A DNA stretch of 37,288 bases from Calditrichales bacterium (GCA_015493745.1 WGCN01000197.1:1-37288), one strand, 5' to 3'; positions 25,901-34,704 are shown, counted from the first letter of the stretch. Notes: a model not told the origin generated them from the sequence alone. Translations and numbers: made by a program.

Positions 25901-25946
25901 ATAAAAAGGAGAGAACCAGTTTTTTCTGAATAGAGAAATTTTCCAT
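22914..25946 (-). CDS. Methyl-accepting chemotaxis protein with poly-HAMP array
   Basis: A 1010-aa transmembrane chemoreceptor. TM1 at about 9-29, a large extracytoplasmic dCache-like sensor (about 35-410) and TM2 at about 414-433. A canonical HAMP follows TM2, then a chain of further HAMP-like units marked by repeated AxGDL or RGxL steps (IARGDLDVQI, YAAGDLEKRM, AARGNLQYRG, AAAGDLTARV) to about residue 690. The signalling hairpin has the conserved tip from IDEIAFQTNLLSLNAAVEAA to GKGFAVVAEEVRNLAQRS (about 805-850), which binds CheA/CheW. The C-terminal tail is acidic (EEEEIKIELSDHDFGDF) with no NWETF pentapeptide. No che genes are nearby, so it must feed a pathway encoded elsewhere. GAGG upstream of ATG. 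Confidence 0.95.
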   Translation of the reverse strand: MENFSIQKKLVLSFLFATTIAVTVTGLSSYWQARDALQDRAMAQLSALRTNKAMQIEHYMKQIENQIVTLSESHMVIKAMKEFSGAFNELRNEKITEEMQAGLMGYYNHEFLKRLNRNTGKQNEYTSYLPDQNASLYLQFQYIVNNPSATGEKLKLDYAHDNSRYSRVHQRYHPAFRNYLQRFGLYDIFLVDSRSGDIVYTVFKEVDFATNLLTGPYKDSNFSRAFREVKDAADPEEVRLIDFQFYEPSYGAPASFIASPVFDEGEQVGVLVFQMPIDEINNIMTDNQKWQESGLGKTGEAFLIGDDYKMRSASRFLIEDKDTYFKNLAASGYDTAVLDEMRTYGSPILLQTIKTEATEDVFRGISANKIITDYRGERVLNSYSPLNISGVNWAIISKIDEDEAFASVYTLRNFTFFWGFIILLLAGAGAFWYGRKFARPIVRITEVAKNISRGDLRDDVDYQGNDEIGELAESFREMGRALQEKAAAAKAIARGDLDVQIKQASEADDLGMAMQTMKDKIQKVVATIQETIEHQKQGQLSARCDLSEMEGAFATLVRGVNEALDAVIDPMKSTIEVIGEYAAGDLEKRMNELPGEQKVLSGALNEIRSNLMAVIDEGLKLSEEAARGNLQYRGDKDSFSGAYGRIIDGFNKALDAAIEPVNESLSVLNAAAAGDLTARVTGDYKGDHAKIKTALNHTLDALDDVLGQVNEAVAQVSEGAKQVSDNSQSVSQGATEQASSLEEISASMTEINSQARSNAENTEQAQAISEQTKVSADTGNEHMQRMMDSITNINDASREISKIIKAIDEIAFQTNLLSLNAAVEAARAGVHGKGFAVVAEEVRNLAQRSAKAAQETAELIEGSVSKAREGLEIAKQTGEALGEIISGITKSKDLIDEIALASREQVSGIEQTTLALAQIDKVTQSNTASAEESAAASEELSGQADTLKQVISRFKLSSTRHSFVRTEPEEQTVAPPAEPEFITEGFSGEALAPEEEEIKIELSDHDFGDF

Positions 25947-26119
25947 AATAACCTCTATTTTGTTTTACTTTAAGCAACGATACTATTTTCGGTAACTATT
26001 TATTATGTAAAACTTATCTGGAAGTATGAACAGATTCAGTGCACTTTATCTCTGGCTGTCAGCTTTTATGATGGGACAGGCCCCCATACAGCCGGGAAGG
26101 AACGGTACTAAACAAACCC

Positions 26120-27418
26120 TTAGCGAAAGAGAAGTTTTAAAGAATAACGGTTGGTAATAAAAAGATAGGCATTGGCCGCAAGCCGGCCGCAGGTCATGGC
26201 CACGGCCACGGCATAAATACCTATGGTGTCGGCCTGTATTAAAAACAGCATGACCAGACCGATAACAAGTACCTCAATGGCCGTTGAAATGGTCAGATGG
26301 CGTGTCTGCCGGGCCTGTACTTCAATGGCCCGTTGCCAGGAGATATACAGGGAGAGGGCGGGCAATAAAGACATGATGAGCGTTGGCCCAAGGGAAAGAT
26401 CGGTTAGCAAAGGGCTCAGTCCGCTTATGTCCTGATACCAGAGATGTAATAAGGGAGTAAGAACGATAAGCAGGACGATGGCGGTTACCACGGCGGACAC
26501 CTTTAACACAAAGCGGTGCAGAAAGGAAAATTGCTCCCGGGAGTGATGCAGAAAAGTGATGGCCACCTCCTGAAAGGAGAGCCCGATACTGCGAAAAATA
26601 AAGATAAAGGCGTTGACCACCGGCAAAATCGCCAGGGACTCCAGAGCCATGCGGCTCTGCCCCAGAAAAAAAGTGAGCATGGGTTGAATACCCAACCCCA
26701 AAAAGGTAGCCAGGGCCAGAGGATAGTAAAAGTTAACCACCCCTTTCATGGACAGTATCTTTCCCGGCTCCGCCTCTTCCTGCCGTAACACTTTACGGAT
26801 GGTATGGCGGCTCAGATACCAGGTCACCAGCATCTCGGCCGTAACGCCCACCCCCAATGCCAGCCCGCCTACCGCCGCTCCCGGTAAAAGGGGATGGAAA
26901 TAAAAAAAGAGCGCCGTCAGGGCCATAAGCACTAAACGGATGGCCGTACCGTAAGAGACGATGCGCGTTTCGTTATTAACGATCAGCAAGCCCTGCAAAA
27001 AACGGCGCCAGGCAATGGCCCCGGGCCAAACCAGCATAAACACCAGCGTCAGATGTGTCAGATCGTGTATCAGGGAAGAAAGATTAAGCACATCATAGAT
27101 TAAGAAATCAAACAAAGGGGAGAAAAGAACCAAAGCCAGGGAAAAAGTGACTAAAACCACCAGCATAAGGGTGAAGTTTCTTAAACGCCGGTAACTGGTA
27201 CGGCCCCGCACCAGGGAAGTGGCGGCGGCCATCAACATGATTACGGGCGATTCCGACAGCAAGGCAAAGGCATAGGCAATACCAAAGGCGGCCAGGTTGT
27301 GGGTTTCGTCCGCCAGACGGGCGATTACCGCCGTTACAAAAGGTCCCTCGACGGACATCATCAGCCAGGTGGCAGCCAGTGGGGTCCAAAAGCGGATGAT
27401 TTTTTTAGATGTAAGCAT
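26120..27418 (-). CDS. MATE/MOP-superfamily transporter, ANKH-like
   Basis: A 432-aa protein with twelve likely membrane helices in two homologous halves. The N-terminal stretch FWTPLAATWLMMSVEGPFVTAVIARL resembles the bacterial ANK (progressive ankylosis)-like branch of the MATE/MOP fold, where helix 1 carries PLA-x-x-W-x-x-M. Relatives include drug/sodium antiporters, lipid flippases and pyrophosphate/citrate exporters. The substrate cannot be told. The Shine-Dalgarno is weak. The gene lies 71 bp after the lipoprotein gene and is probably separated from it by a terminator. The 173-bp stretch downstream (25947-26119) holds no gene I can support. Confidence 0.7.
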   Translation of the reverse strand: MLTSKKIIRFWTPLAATWLMMSVEGPFVTAVIARLADETHNLAAFGIAYAFALLSESPVIMLMAAATSLVRGRTSYRRLRNFTLMLVVLVTFSLALVLFSPLFDFLIYDVLNLSSLIHDLTHLTLVFMLVWPGAIAWRRFLQGLLIVNNETRIVSYGTAIRLVLMALTALFFYFHPLLPGAAVGGLALGVGVTAEMLVTWYLSRHTIRKVLRQEEAEPGKILSMKGVVNFYYPLALATFLGLGIQPMLTFFLGQSRMALESLAILPVVNAFIFIFRSIGLSFQEVAITFLHHSREQFSFLHRFVLKVSAVVTAIVLLIVLTPLLHLWYQDISGLSPLLTDLSLGPTLIMSLLPALSLYISWQRAIEVQARQTRHLTISTAIEVLVIGLVMLFLIQADTIGIYAVAVAMTCGRLAANAYLFITNRYSLKLLFR

Positions 27419-27473
27419 GGAATCAGAATTTTTCCGGCATCGATTAAAAAGACAATTTAAGAAAGGAAGAAAT

Positions 27474-27501
27474 AAAAAACAGCCGGGCCTCAGCGCAGGC
27501 C
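27474..27501 (-). terminator. Possible rho-independent terminator at the end of the lipoprotein gene
   Basis: On the minus strand GGCCT and AGGCC form a 5-bp GC stem around a 6-nt loop that includes the stop codon, followed a few bases later by TTTTTT (27479 to 27474). The stem is short, so this is a moderate call. Confidence 0.45.
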
Positions 27502-28326
27502 GATGGTGATGGCCGCCGGCAATACCCGGCGCGGCAAGCCGAGGAACTCCCGGGAGAAGGTGGCGGCATTGGCGCCAAAACGATCCCGGAGCACAGCCGG
27601 CATATCCGGATGGTTGACCTTAACGAAAGGTACAATATCATATTTTCCGGGAAACAGCGGCAGCGAATCCCGCTCGACAATCATTTGCCAGTGTTGGATA
27701 CTGTCCACCAGCACCGCGCGGTTGCGGGCGTTTTCCAGCCGGACAAAATGAAGATCATTGCTGTCGGCCTGACTGATGACATACACACCGCCCAATTCAC
27801 GGTATTTCCGTTCATAGATATTGATATAAACCGAATCGACCCGGTTGGTGAGAGTCATGTCGATTTGCACCGGGCCGCCATACTCTTCACCGATCACCGA
27901 GGGGGAAACGGCCGTAGCGATATCAATCAGCTTGGTTAGCACAACGGTGCTTTTTATACGTCCCTTATCATTTACATCCGCATGGCCATAGCTAAACTGC
28001 CCCTCACGCACCAGGGTGAGGGAACGGCCTAATTGAAAGTTATCCACATAATACCAGATATAAAAAGCACCGTTCACACCGTTGCCCGGTTGCAGACGGG
28101 GATTTTGAGGAATCTCCAGTTTAAATGACCCGTCGGCAGCGGTCAGGGTATGGATATCAAAACCTTCCAGGTAAACATATACCCCTTCATAGCTGTTTTC
28201 CCACTGCAGGCGTACATTACCCTCCACGCTTAACATCGTCCGCGGTTCGATTTCATCATCAAACAAAAAATTCTCCGTGCAGGAGACCGCCAAAAGCAAT
28301 GCTGCCAGGGAAAAAATCAGCTTCAT
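27490..28326 (-). CDS. Exported lipoprotein partner of a TonB-dependent receptor
   Basis: 278 aa from the ATG at 28324-28326, which overlaps the receptor stop as TGATG and has GGAG upstream; an adjacent TTG would add one codon. Signal peptide with lipobox AVSC (lipid-modified cysteine about residue 16). A CarboxypepD_reg-like beta domain is suggested early (YVYLEGFDIHTLTAADGSFKLEIP). The rest has no recognised fold and no visible catalytic motif. Tight coupling to the receptor suggests a surface or periplasmic partner that binds the same cargo, as SusD- or HmuY-like proteins do, but it is not SusD-like in sequence. Confidence 0.7.
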   Translation of the reverse strand: MKLIFSLAALLLAVSCTENFLFDDEIEPRTMLSVEGNVRLQWENSYEGVYVYLEGFDIHTLTAADGSFKLEIPQNPRLQPGNGVNGAFYIWYYVDNFQLGRSLTLVREGQFSYGHADVNDKGRIKSTVVLTKLIDIATAVSPSVIGEEYGGPVQIDMTLTNRVDSVYINIYERKYRELGGVYVISQADSNDLHFVRLENARNRAVLVDSIQHWQMIVERDSLPLFPGKYDIVPFVKVNHPDMPAVLRDRFGANAATFSREFLGLPRRVLPAAITIGLR

Positions 28327-30599
28327 CAATACTCCACCCCCAAACCGAGATACAGGCGCCGGTCGCGGATGGCGATGCCTTCCAGAACCGTGCGTGTGTT
28401 TAGGATGTTACGCGCGCTGAACGAGGCAAACAGACGGATTGGCCCCAGGGTATACCACTTACTGAGATGTGCGTCGAAATTATAATAGGATGGCAGACGC
28501 AGTTCCACAAAGTCACCGCGCACATCACGCAGCCATCCTAAACGCTTGCTTTCAAAAAAGCCCTTGAACTGCAGCCGGTATCCGGCATAATGCGCGTTTA
28601 AGGCGGCGGTTACGCTTACGGCATTTTTAAAGGGAAAGGCCGCCCGGTCACTGACGTCATAATAGCGGGCGCCCCACTCCATGGTCATTATTCGCCGGAT
28701 AAACACCAGTTTCCACAGAGCTTCCAGACCGCGGATATCGGCATTGGGAACATTTTCGTAAAAAGCCAGGGGCACGCCCGGAATGTAGTAATTGCGGAAT
28801 TTGTTTTCATAGGTATTGGTGAACTGGCTGAATTCCAGTTTCCATTCGTTAACCACGGCGGCGGCGTCAAAAAGTTGCGCCAGAGAAAGCCCCACCTCCA
28901 GGCTGCGGTTTTTTTCGGGCAACAGCCGGGCTACGATTTCCGGAACACCGGGGTTGTACGGGGACGGTTGACTGATCTGATTGAAAATGGTCGGAAATTT
29001 GATGTTACTGCCGCCATTCATGAAAAAGTCATACTCAAGATTTTTTGCCCGGCCACCGATGTTGGTAGAGAACTTGACCGTACCGGCCTGCCAGCGGTTA
29101 ACCTGTTGCTCACCCTCATAAAATATACTTCTTGCCCCCTGGCGTTCCAGCACATCGCGCTCGCTGTTTCTTATCCAGTCATAACGGTAACTGAAATCCA
29201 CCCGCGCCCGGCTGACAGGCCCTTCCCCCAAAGCGGTGTTTACCCGGGCAAGAACCACCGCTCCATGACGTTGTTGATAGATATCGGCAGCTTCAAGACC
29301 CTGCGGATTCTCATCCAGCCCCCGGCGCAGTTCGGAAAAATTCAGGCGATTATCCTCAAACTGGTAAGCGCTAATCAGCTCCACAACGGAAAAACGGTAG
29401 CGGTTTTGGACATTCAAAGAGAGGCGGCGGTTGGCAAAACGACGATCCAGGGTACCGGAAAGGTCGATTAAAGCCTGATTGTTATTCAGGGTTTGACGGG
29501 CAGCGCTTATCTCCATATTTTGCCACAGCGGGGACCACCGTTTATAATTCAAAGCCACTATCTCATTCTCATCACCGATCGACTCGACAAAGGAGTTGTT
29601 TTCATGGTCGGAATCGACCCGCATATACATCAGGTTTATGCTTTCACCGCGGTTACCGTTTTCCGACGGATGGATTTCATACAGGATGTTACCTGATAGG
29701 TAACGCGACCTGTTCTCCAGAAAGCCGGTACGATTCCCCAGTATCCTTTTATAGGCGGCGTCTTTAACGGTAAAATTAAGCGAGAGGTTTTGCAGGGGAC
29801 TGTAATTGAGTTGCAGATTCCAGTCTCCGGAGCGGTAGGAGCCGATCTTCTGGATAAAACGTGCCGTATAGTCCTGCCTGACCCGCGGCACAATATTGAT
29901 AACACCGGAAAAGGCTTCCGCGCCATAGAGCGCCGTATTGCTGCCCTTGATGATCTCCACCTGGCGCATATCCTCTACGTTGAGCAGGGACAGATCGAAA
30001 ACATTGTCATACAGACTGTTCATTTTCAGACCGTTGTAAAAAACCACCACATCTTCGGGGTTGCCCGCCCGCAGGGAGAGCGACTTGCGCCCGCTGAGGT
30101 CTTCTTCAATCTGGATACTTTTTTCCGTGCGCAGCAAATCACCCAGATCGATATAGCCCCGTCCTTCAAACTCCGAAGCTTCCACAATGGTGACCGCCGC
30201 CGGCAGGTCGTTGGCCAGCAATGTACGATCCCGGGGCACTTCAACCACAATCTTTTCCAAAGGACGCACCAGGGGCGTCAGGCGAAAACGATAGCGGGTC
30301 AGGGCCTCATTTAAGATAAGTTTCAGGGTGTCATAAGCGATATGCTGAATAATCAGGACGGCCGAATCGGCGGTCGCCGCCCCAATACGGAGCATAAAAT
30401 GACCGCTGCTGTCGGTACTGCTGCCCAGGGTGGTATTTTCAAGATAAACACTGGCGCCGGCAACCGGCTGCCCCGTCTGATCATTTATGACAAGGCCCTC
30501 CAGGATCAGGGATTGCGCTCCGGCCGGCACAAGCAAACACAACAGAGCCCAAAAGCACCTGTAAAAATAACGATAACGTAAAGGTTTCTCCGGAGACAA
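28326..30599 (-). CDS. TonB-dependent outer-membrane receptor with carboxypeptidase-regulatory-like domain
   Basis: 757 aa, starting at a TTG with AGGAG six bases upstream. Signal peptide to about residue 29 (ALLCLLVPAGAQS). Residues 30-110 form the CarboxypepD_reg-like sandwich (LVINDQTGQPVAGASVYLENT...). The plug domain covers about 118-240, with SLRAGNPEDVVVFYNGLKMN and EIIKGSNTALYGAEAFSGVINI, the conserved plug end. The 22-stranded barrel follows and ends in YLGLGVEY. Such receptors import large or scarce substrates across the outer membrane using TonB-ExbBD energy. No TonB box is obvious. The cargo is unknown; no siderophore, cobalamin or glycan genes lie alongside. The following lipoprotein gene is translationally coupled. 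Confidence 0.9.
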   Translation of the reverse strand: MSPEKPLRYRYFYRCFWALLCLLVPAGAQSLILEGLVINDQTGQPVAGASVYLENTTLGSSTDSSGHFMLRIGAATADSAVLIIQHIAYDTLKLILNEALTRYRFRLTPLVRPLEKIVVEVPRDRTLLANDLPAAVTIVEASEFEGRGYIDLGDLLRTEKSIQIEEDLSGRKSLSLRAGNPEDVVVFYNGLKMNSLYDNVFDLSLLNVEDMRQVEIIKGSNTALYGAEAFSGVINIVPRVRQDYTARFIQKIGSYRSGDWNLQLNYSPLQNLSLNFTVKDAAYKRILGNRTGFLENRSRYLSGNILYEIHPSENGNRGESINLMYMRVDSDHENNSFVESIGDENEIVALNYKRWSPLWQNMEISAARQTLNNNQALIDLSGTLDRRFANRRLSLNVQNRYRFSVVELISAYQFEDNRLNFSELRRGLDENPQGLEAADIYQQRHGAVVLARVNTALGEGPVSRARVDFSYRYDWIRNSERDVLERQGARSIFYEGEQQVNRWQAGTVKFSTNIGGRAKNLEYDFFMNGGSNIKFPTIFNQISQPSPYNPGVPEIVARLLPEKNRSLEVGLSLAQLFDAAAVVNEWKLEFSQFTNTYENKFRNYYIPGVPLAFYENVPNADIRGLEALWKLVFIRRIMTMEWGARYYDVSDRAAFPFKNAVSVTAALNAHYAGYRLQFKGFFESKRLGWLRDVRGDFVELRLPSYYNFDAHLSKWYTLGPIRLFASFSARNILNTRTVLEGIAIRDRRLYLGLGVEY

Positions 30600-30676
30600 T
30601 TAAAACTCCTGCGATATCGGTTAACGTCGGTTACGGGCAGCAAACCCCGGTCATCTTGCGGGACAGGACAATAAGG

Positions 30677-30704
30677 AAAAAGACCCGGCGGACAAACCCG
30701 CCGG
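30677..30704 (-). terminator. Rho-independent terminator after the universal stress protein gene
   Basis: Minus strand: CCGGCGG (30704 to 30698), 6-nt loop, CCGCCGG (30691 to 30685), then GTC and TTTTT (30681 to 30677). Clear GC stem and T-tract. It separates the stress-protein gene from the receptor operon, whose promoter must lie in about 30605-30676. Confidence 0.82.
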
Positions 30705-30775
30705 ATCCGGTTTTATAGATTTTATGCCGGGATCATAATAATAAAAGATATACGACAGATCACGGAAATATAAAA

Positions 30776-31624
30776 TTACTGCCCGATAAAAACAGGTTTT
30801 TTATTCCATTCGATCAGATATTTGGTCAGGCTGCCCACCATAAAGTCAAAAAGGCCTTTTTTGGAGTGCGCGCCAACCACAAAAACATCGGCCCAATCCG
30901 TATAATCGTTCTTTATTTTGTCAATGATGTTCTCAACGGTAATATCCGTTTCCACGTTATGGATACCGTGATGGGCCAGATAGCCTTTTGCCCCTTCCAG
31001 AACGCCTTCGGCATATTCAATATCCTCATGGCTCATCACCAGCTTTACCCGGGGCAGGTCATGGCGAATAAGCTGGGCAAAGCGCTGCAGGGCCCGTGCC
31101 GCCGGCAGGGAACCGTCGAAGGGGATGCATACCTTGACCTCGGCCTGATCGTTCCTGGGCACCTGCATATCGGCCGGTACGGCATAGATGGGAGTGATCG
31201 ACTCATCCAGCATCTCCTGCAGGGAGTCACCCGCCTCGCTGCTGACTTCAAAATTAAAATGCGTACGCAAGCCGATGACCACCAGGTCATAATAAAGGGA
31301 TTCTTTCAGGATGCTTTCGCTGGGATTGCCCTGGTTGCGGGCTTCGGAATGTTTGACACCGGCCTTATCGCAGGCGGCGCTGAATTTTTTCAACAGGGCG
31401 TCTACCCGTTCCTCGGCTTCGGCTTTTCTTTTTTCGGTTAAATGCTCGGCATAGTAAAATCCGCCCGGCGGAACCGGACCGGCCGCTTTTTTTATGCCCG
31501 GAATGTCGATAACAACCATACCGGTCAAGTGTGCTTTATTAACCAAAGCCATGCGTATCGCCACCTCAATGGCTTTATCCGTATATGGCGAGGGGTCCAG
31601 GGGTACAAGAATACTTTTTACCAT
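30776..31624 (-). CDS. Universal stress protein, tandem UspA domains
   Basis: 282 aa with two Usp folds. The first starts SILVPLDPSPYTDKAIEVAIRMA and contains DLVVIGLRTHFNFE; the second starts KVCIPFDGSLPAARALQRFAQL and ends DVFVVGAHSKKGLFDFMVGSLTKYLI. The last stretch resembles the ATP-binding G-2x-G-9x-G(S/T) motif in relaxed form. UspA proteins accumulate under starvation or stress and bind nucleotides; the precise task is unknown. A single-gene unit with its own terminator; the upstream 291 bp (31625-31915) contain the next gene's terminator and otherwise nothing I can call. Confidence 0.92.
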   Translation of the reverse strand: MVKSILVPLDPSPYTDKAIEVAIRMALVNKAHLTGMVVIDIPGIKKAAGPVPPGGFYYAEHLTEKRKAEAEERVDALLKKFSAACDKAGVKHSEARNQGNPSESILKESLYYDLVVIGLRTHFNFEVSSEAGDSLQEMLDESITPIYAVPADMQVPRNDQAEVKVCIPFDGSLPAARALQRFAQLIRHDLPRVKLVMSHEDIEYAEGVLEGAKGYLAHHGIHNVETDITVENIIDKIKNDYTDWADVFVVGAHSKKGLFDFMVGSLTKYLIEWNKKPVFIGQ

Positions 31625-31816
31625 AATACTACCTTCTCTGTTCTTGGTTGACCGTTTCTGTTTTACCTGAATAATCTATCTAAATTAATAAAAAAACATA
31701 AGAAAATCGCAGATATTTTGCCATGATCGTCACTTACCCGGACAATGATAAGTAAGATGGAAAAAAATCTATACCAGGGCATGTTTCCCCGCGGCAGTTA
31801 CCACTTGCGTCCATAC

Positions 31817-31848
31817 AAAAAAAGGGGATAAACCGACGGCTTATCCCC
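31817..31848 (-). terminator. Rho-independent terminator after the NTF2-like lipoprotein gene
   Basis: Minus strand: GGGGATAA (31848 to 31841), 9-nt loop, TTATCCCC (31831 to 31824), then seven T (31823 to 31817). A textbook terminator. Confidence 0.9.
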
Positions 31849-31915
31849 AAAATATTCCCGCGTTGAACAGGGTTTTTCCCGGAAACCCTCCCTGGCGGGA
31901 CGCCACACACCGGTT

Positions 31916-32419
31916 TTAATGTTTACCGGCGTTTCTGGTGGATGTATGGGTTTTAATAATTTTCCACCGGCCGTCGATCTTTTTCAGGATGGAAGTGGCC
32001 ACCCCCTTGCGGCTGATCACCATCGCCTTGCGTCCCTTTTCCGGGTTAGCCTTCAAATCGATGGTATAGACATAGGTTTCCGTGGTAAAGGCCCAGGGCA
32101 TGTTGATAGCCACCTCTGCCTTATAGTCCGAAAAGGTGAAGCTGTTGAAGTGATCCAACTCCGGCCCGAGATGATGGGCCACATAGTTGCCGTAGGTTCC
32201 TTCCACGCCGCCCGACTCATAGACCTGAGCCTCCTTTGTAAACAGCGTATCGGTGCCTTCCACGGTCAGGTTTTGGATGGCGTCCTTATATTGTTTCAGC
32301 ACACTCTCCACCGCTTTGGCTTCGGCGGCGGTATCCACCGGCGGCGCCTTCTCCCCGGTGGTGCAGGAAGCGGCTAACAACAACAGCGTTGTCAACAGGA
32401 CTCCTTTAATATAATGCAT
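31916..32419 (-). CDS. NTF2/SnoaL-like (DUF4440-type) lipoprotein
   Basis: 167 aa from the ATG at 32417-32419, chosen because AGGAGGAG lies just upstream and a signal peptide starts there; the reading frame is open further upstream but that part is not protein-like. Lipobox LAASC, lipid cysteine about residue 19. The mature part has the order VESVLKQYKDAIQNLTVEGTDTLF, then a central sheet and KKIDGRWKIIKTHTSTR, the typical end of the cystatin-like NTF2 fold. Members of this fold bind small hydrophobic ligands or act as isomerase-like domains; no catalytic pair is evident. A strong terminator follows. Confidence 0.72.
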   Translation of the reverse strand: MHYIKGVLLTTLLLLAASCTTGEKAPPVDTAAEAKAVESVLKQYKDAIQNLTVEGTDTLFTKEAQVYESGGVEGTYGNYVAHHLGPELDHFNSFTFSDYKAEVAINMPWAFTTETYVYTIDLKANPEKGRKAMVISRKGVATSILKKIDGRWKIIKTHTSTRNAGKH

Positions 32420-32576
32420 ATCTCTCCTCCTCTGTGTTGATTGAATAATTTGATTCCGCCATATATGGCAGCATAATATCGCTGAAACGGTTATGCGGAT
32501 CAAATTATTTCCCGGCCGTGAATCTTTCCCAGTATTCGGGGGAGGAGCTTTTCCGGTATCAAACCGGCCTCAAGGA

Positions 32577-34034
32577 TCACAAAGGCCAGCGCATCCCCAG
32601 GCCATATTGTATTTCTCCGTTAAATATATAATCGACATTTATCAGCATATAATCCAGAATGCTGTATTTGACGCTGATCAGCGGCCAGGCCATAAATTGC
32701 GAGACCCCGGCCTCGAGGTCCACCGGCCGGGACTCTGTATACAAAGGATCCAGTTCCGCATCGGGATCATAAATTATGATGGTGCCGTCAAAAAAGAGCC
32801 GGTGAGGAATGCCGGTTTTTGTGTAACGGAGCAGGCCGCCTATTTCCAGGGCCAGATTATCGCCAAGGAAAAAAAACGGCGTTGAAAGTTCCAGTTGGGT
32901 CATTATAAATGGCTTTGATTTTTCCTGTTGAACTTTATACGTGCCCTTGATCCAGTAGTAGGAAGAAATATACTTGGAAATCCTATCCGATACTTTTTCC
33001 CCGGTGGAAGTAAATTGCTTTGTGGAAATGCGCACGAAGGAACGCAGATAAGAAAAAATGCCCTTTTCCCGGCGCAGGGGTAAGGTATAACCCAGACCGA
33101 CAGAAAATCCGGCATAGGTCTGTTCATCGGAAAGATCATAATCATAGCTGTTCCCCTGGGCATCCGTATACGTTTGCCCCGGCACGGCCACCCTGTTAAT
33201 GGCGGGTATCTGCAGCGAGATAAGGAGATCGGACCGTTGCCGGCCTCCGGGGGCAAAAAAGGGAATAACCTTATCTCTAAAAGGAATCCAGTCTCCCGGG
33301 GCAATCAGGATGGAGCTTAGGAACGAAGGCAAACCAAAGGGCGTGGTGGGCAGGCCGGAAACATAGGAGCCCTTGAAAAGATACAACTTCTCCCTAACCG
33401 CGGCCTTTATCTTATTACGGTCGATATCCTGTTTCTCCCGGGCTTTTTCATACCAGCCGGCCAGGCGGTCAATCTCTTGCCGGTAGAGTGAATCCGCCAG
33501 GCGGGTGTAATTTTTCCCGGCATCATATTTTTCCGTAGCGCTTTGTGTGAAATAAAGGTAAGCCATATAATCGCGGCGATTGACGTCATAGCCCGGCGGC
33601 AGGCCATCCTCCCGATTCAGGGAGGGCAGCCTATCGAGCCTTTCGGGGATTAAGCCCTGAACATAGTCCAGCAACCTGTTTTTGGTCTTTTCCCCAAGAT
33701 CAAGCTCCTTTATTTCCTGTTTAACCTTATGCAGCCATTTGGAGCGCAGTCTCCTGGTTTCATTTACTCTGTCGTTGAGGTACCATAAAAAGGCGTTTTC
33801 CTTGTCCCCTGTCTTTTTATCAAATTTCAGATGCAGATATTCCAGATAGAGGTAAATGATTCGGGGGTCAAGCCTTCCGTATTCTAAAATATTTTTCTCC
33901 ACTTCGGGGCTGAAGAGCTTGTTTTTTAAAATGTTTTCGGGAAGTTCATGCTTAAAAATATTCAGGGTCTGTTGCCCGCTGCCGGCAACAACCAACAACA
34001 TGATAAAATTGAGGATAAAAAGAACACGCTTCAT
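32577..34034 (-). CDS. Exported protein of unknown function, probable outer-membrane beta-barrel
   Basis: 485 aa with a signal peptide (MKRVLFILNFIMLLVVAGSG, cleavage near residue 20). Residues 30-215 are mainly charged helices (KWLHKVKQEIKELDLGEKTKNRLL). From about 240 the sequence switches to alternating strands with aromatic belts (YAGFSVGLGYTLPL, FSYLRSFVRIST, SYYWIKGTYKV) and ends in GEIQYGLGMRWPL, typical of an outer-membrane barrel C-terminus. I do not recognise the family. AGGAG precedes the ATG. No clear terminator separates it from the NTF2-like gene 157 bp downstream. Confidence 0.65.
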   Translation of the reverse strand: MKRVLFILNFIMLLVVAGSGQQTLNIFKHELPENILKNKLFSPEVEKNILEYGRLDPRIIYLYLEYLHLKFDKKTGDKENAFLWYLNDRVNETRRLRSKWLHKVKQEIKELDLGEKTKNRLLDYVQGLIPERLDRLPSLNREDGLPPGYDVNRRDYMAYLYFTQSATEKYDAGKNYTRLADSLYRQEIDRLAGWYEKAREKQDIDRNKIKAAVREKLYLFKGSYVSGLPTTPFGLPSFLSSILIAPGDWIPFRDKVIPFFAPGGRQRSDLLISLQIPAINRVAVPGQTYTDAQGNSYDYDLSDEQTYAGFSVGLGYTLPLRREKGIFSYLRSFVRISTKQFTSTGEKVSDRISKYISSYYWIKGTYKVQQEKSKPFIMTQLELSTPFFFLGDNLALEIGGLLRYTKTGIPHRLFFDGTIIIYDPDAELDPLYTESRPVDLEAGVSQFMAWPLISVKYSILDYMLINVDYIFNGEIQYGLGMRWPL

Positions 34035-34675
34035 ACACAGCTCCTGTTTTGGCAGTCAGGTTATACACCACAATTTAGATACGCAAAGCGAAACACCGGA
34101 TTTATACGGCTCGAATCTGTTTTACGGCACGGGTAGCCGATCCCCCAAAAGCACTCCGGCCCCGTTATTTCCCGCTAAATATTTTTACATGACCAATATC
34201 TTCCGGGCGATCTCCGGTTAAAAAGGATAGCGCCGGTTTTAACCTAAAATCAGATTTTTTCTGTTGCAATCATGTTTGGAATAGTCATCCGCCTGAAGGG
34301 AAGATGTTCCATAAAAATAAATTTGAGACTGATGGTTTGTTGTATGGCCTATTGCGTTACATCCGCTTTATCCTGATAATCACCGTTGCTGAAGGTAAAA
34401 ATTAAGACAGGAAGATTCAAACGCCGCCCTTGCCCTATCGGGATAAAATTAACCATATTTTAAGGAAAAACTCACAACTTTTCAAAACAATTTCGGTGAA
34501 AAAATACGATTTCGCCGGCCCGGATATTCATGCCGGCTTGCGTGAATCATAATCCGGCCTTTTCATCTGTAAGCAAAAAAAAAGCTAAACTCTTAAATAA
34601 TTACCCTTTATCCCGGACAGACCTTAGTATTAAAACAGAAACAACTTACCTTCCAAAGTTCTTAAAACTTTTAAC
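34035..34675. other. Long intergenic stretch between divergent genes, no gene seen
   Basis: I checked both strands: the reading frames are short (the longest plausible ones are about 34 codons) and lack ribosome binding sites. No tRNA, repeat array or terminator is apparent. It must contain the promoter of the minus-strand exported protein. The AT content rises steadily towards the plus-strand receptor gene. Confidence 0.5.
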
Positions 34676-34704
34676 TTGACAATTTCACAATCTTAAGGTA
34701 TGAT
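34676..34704 (+). promoter_or_regulatory. Strong sigma70-type promoter of the plus-strand TonB receptor gene
   Basis: TTGACA (34676-34681), exactly 17 nt, TATGAT (34699-34704). Transcription should start near 34711, giving a leader of about 53 nt before the ATG at 34764, with GGGAGG at 34754-34759 as ribosome binding site. Confidence 0.8.

Noticed and set aside
32420-32503. Extension of the NTF2-like lipoprotein to an upstream TTG.
   Set aside because: AGGAGGAG and the signal peptide both place the start at 32419.
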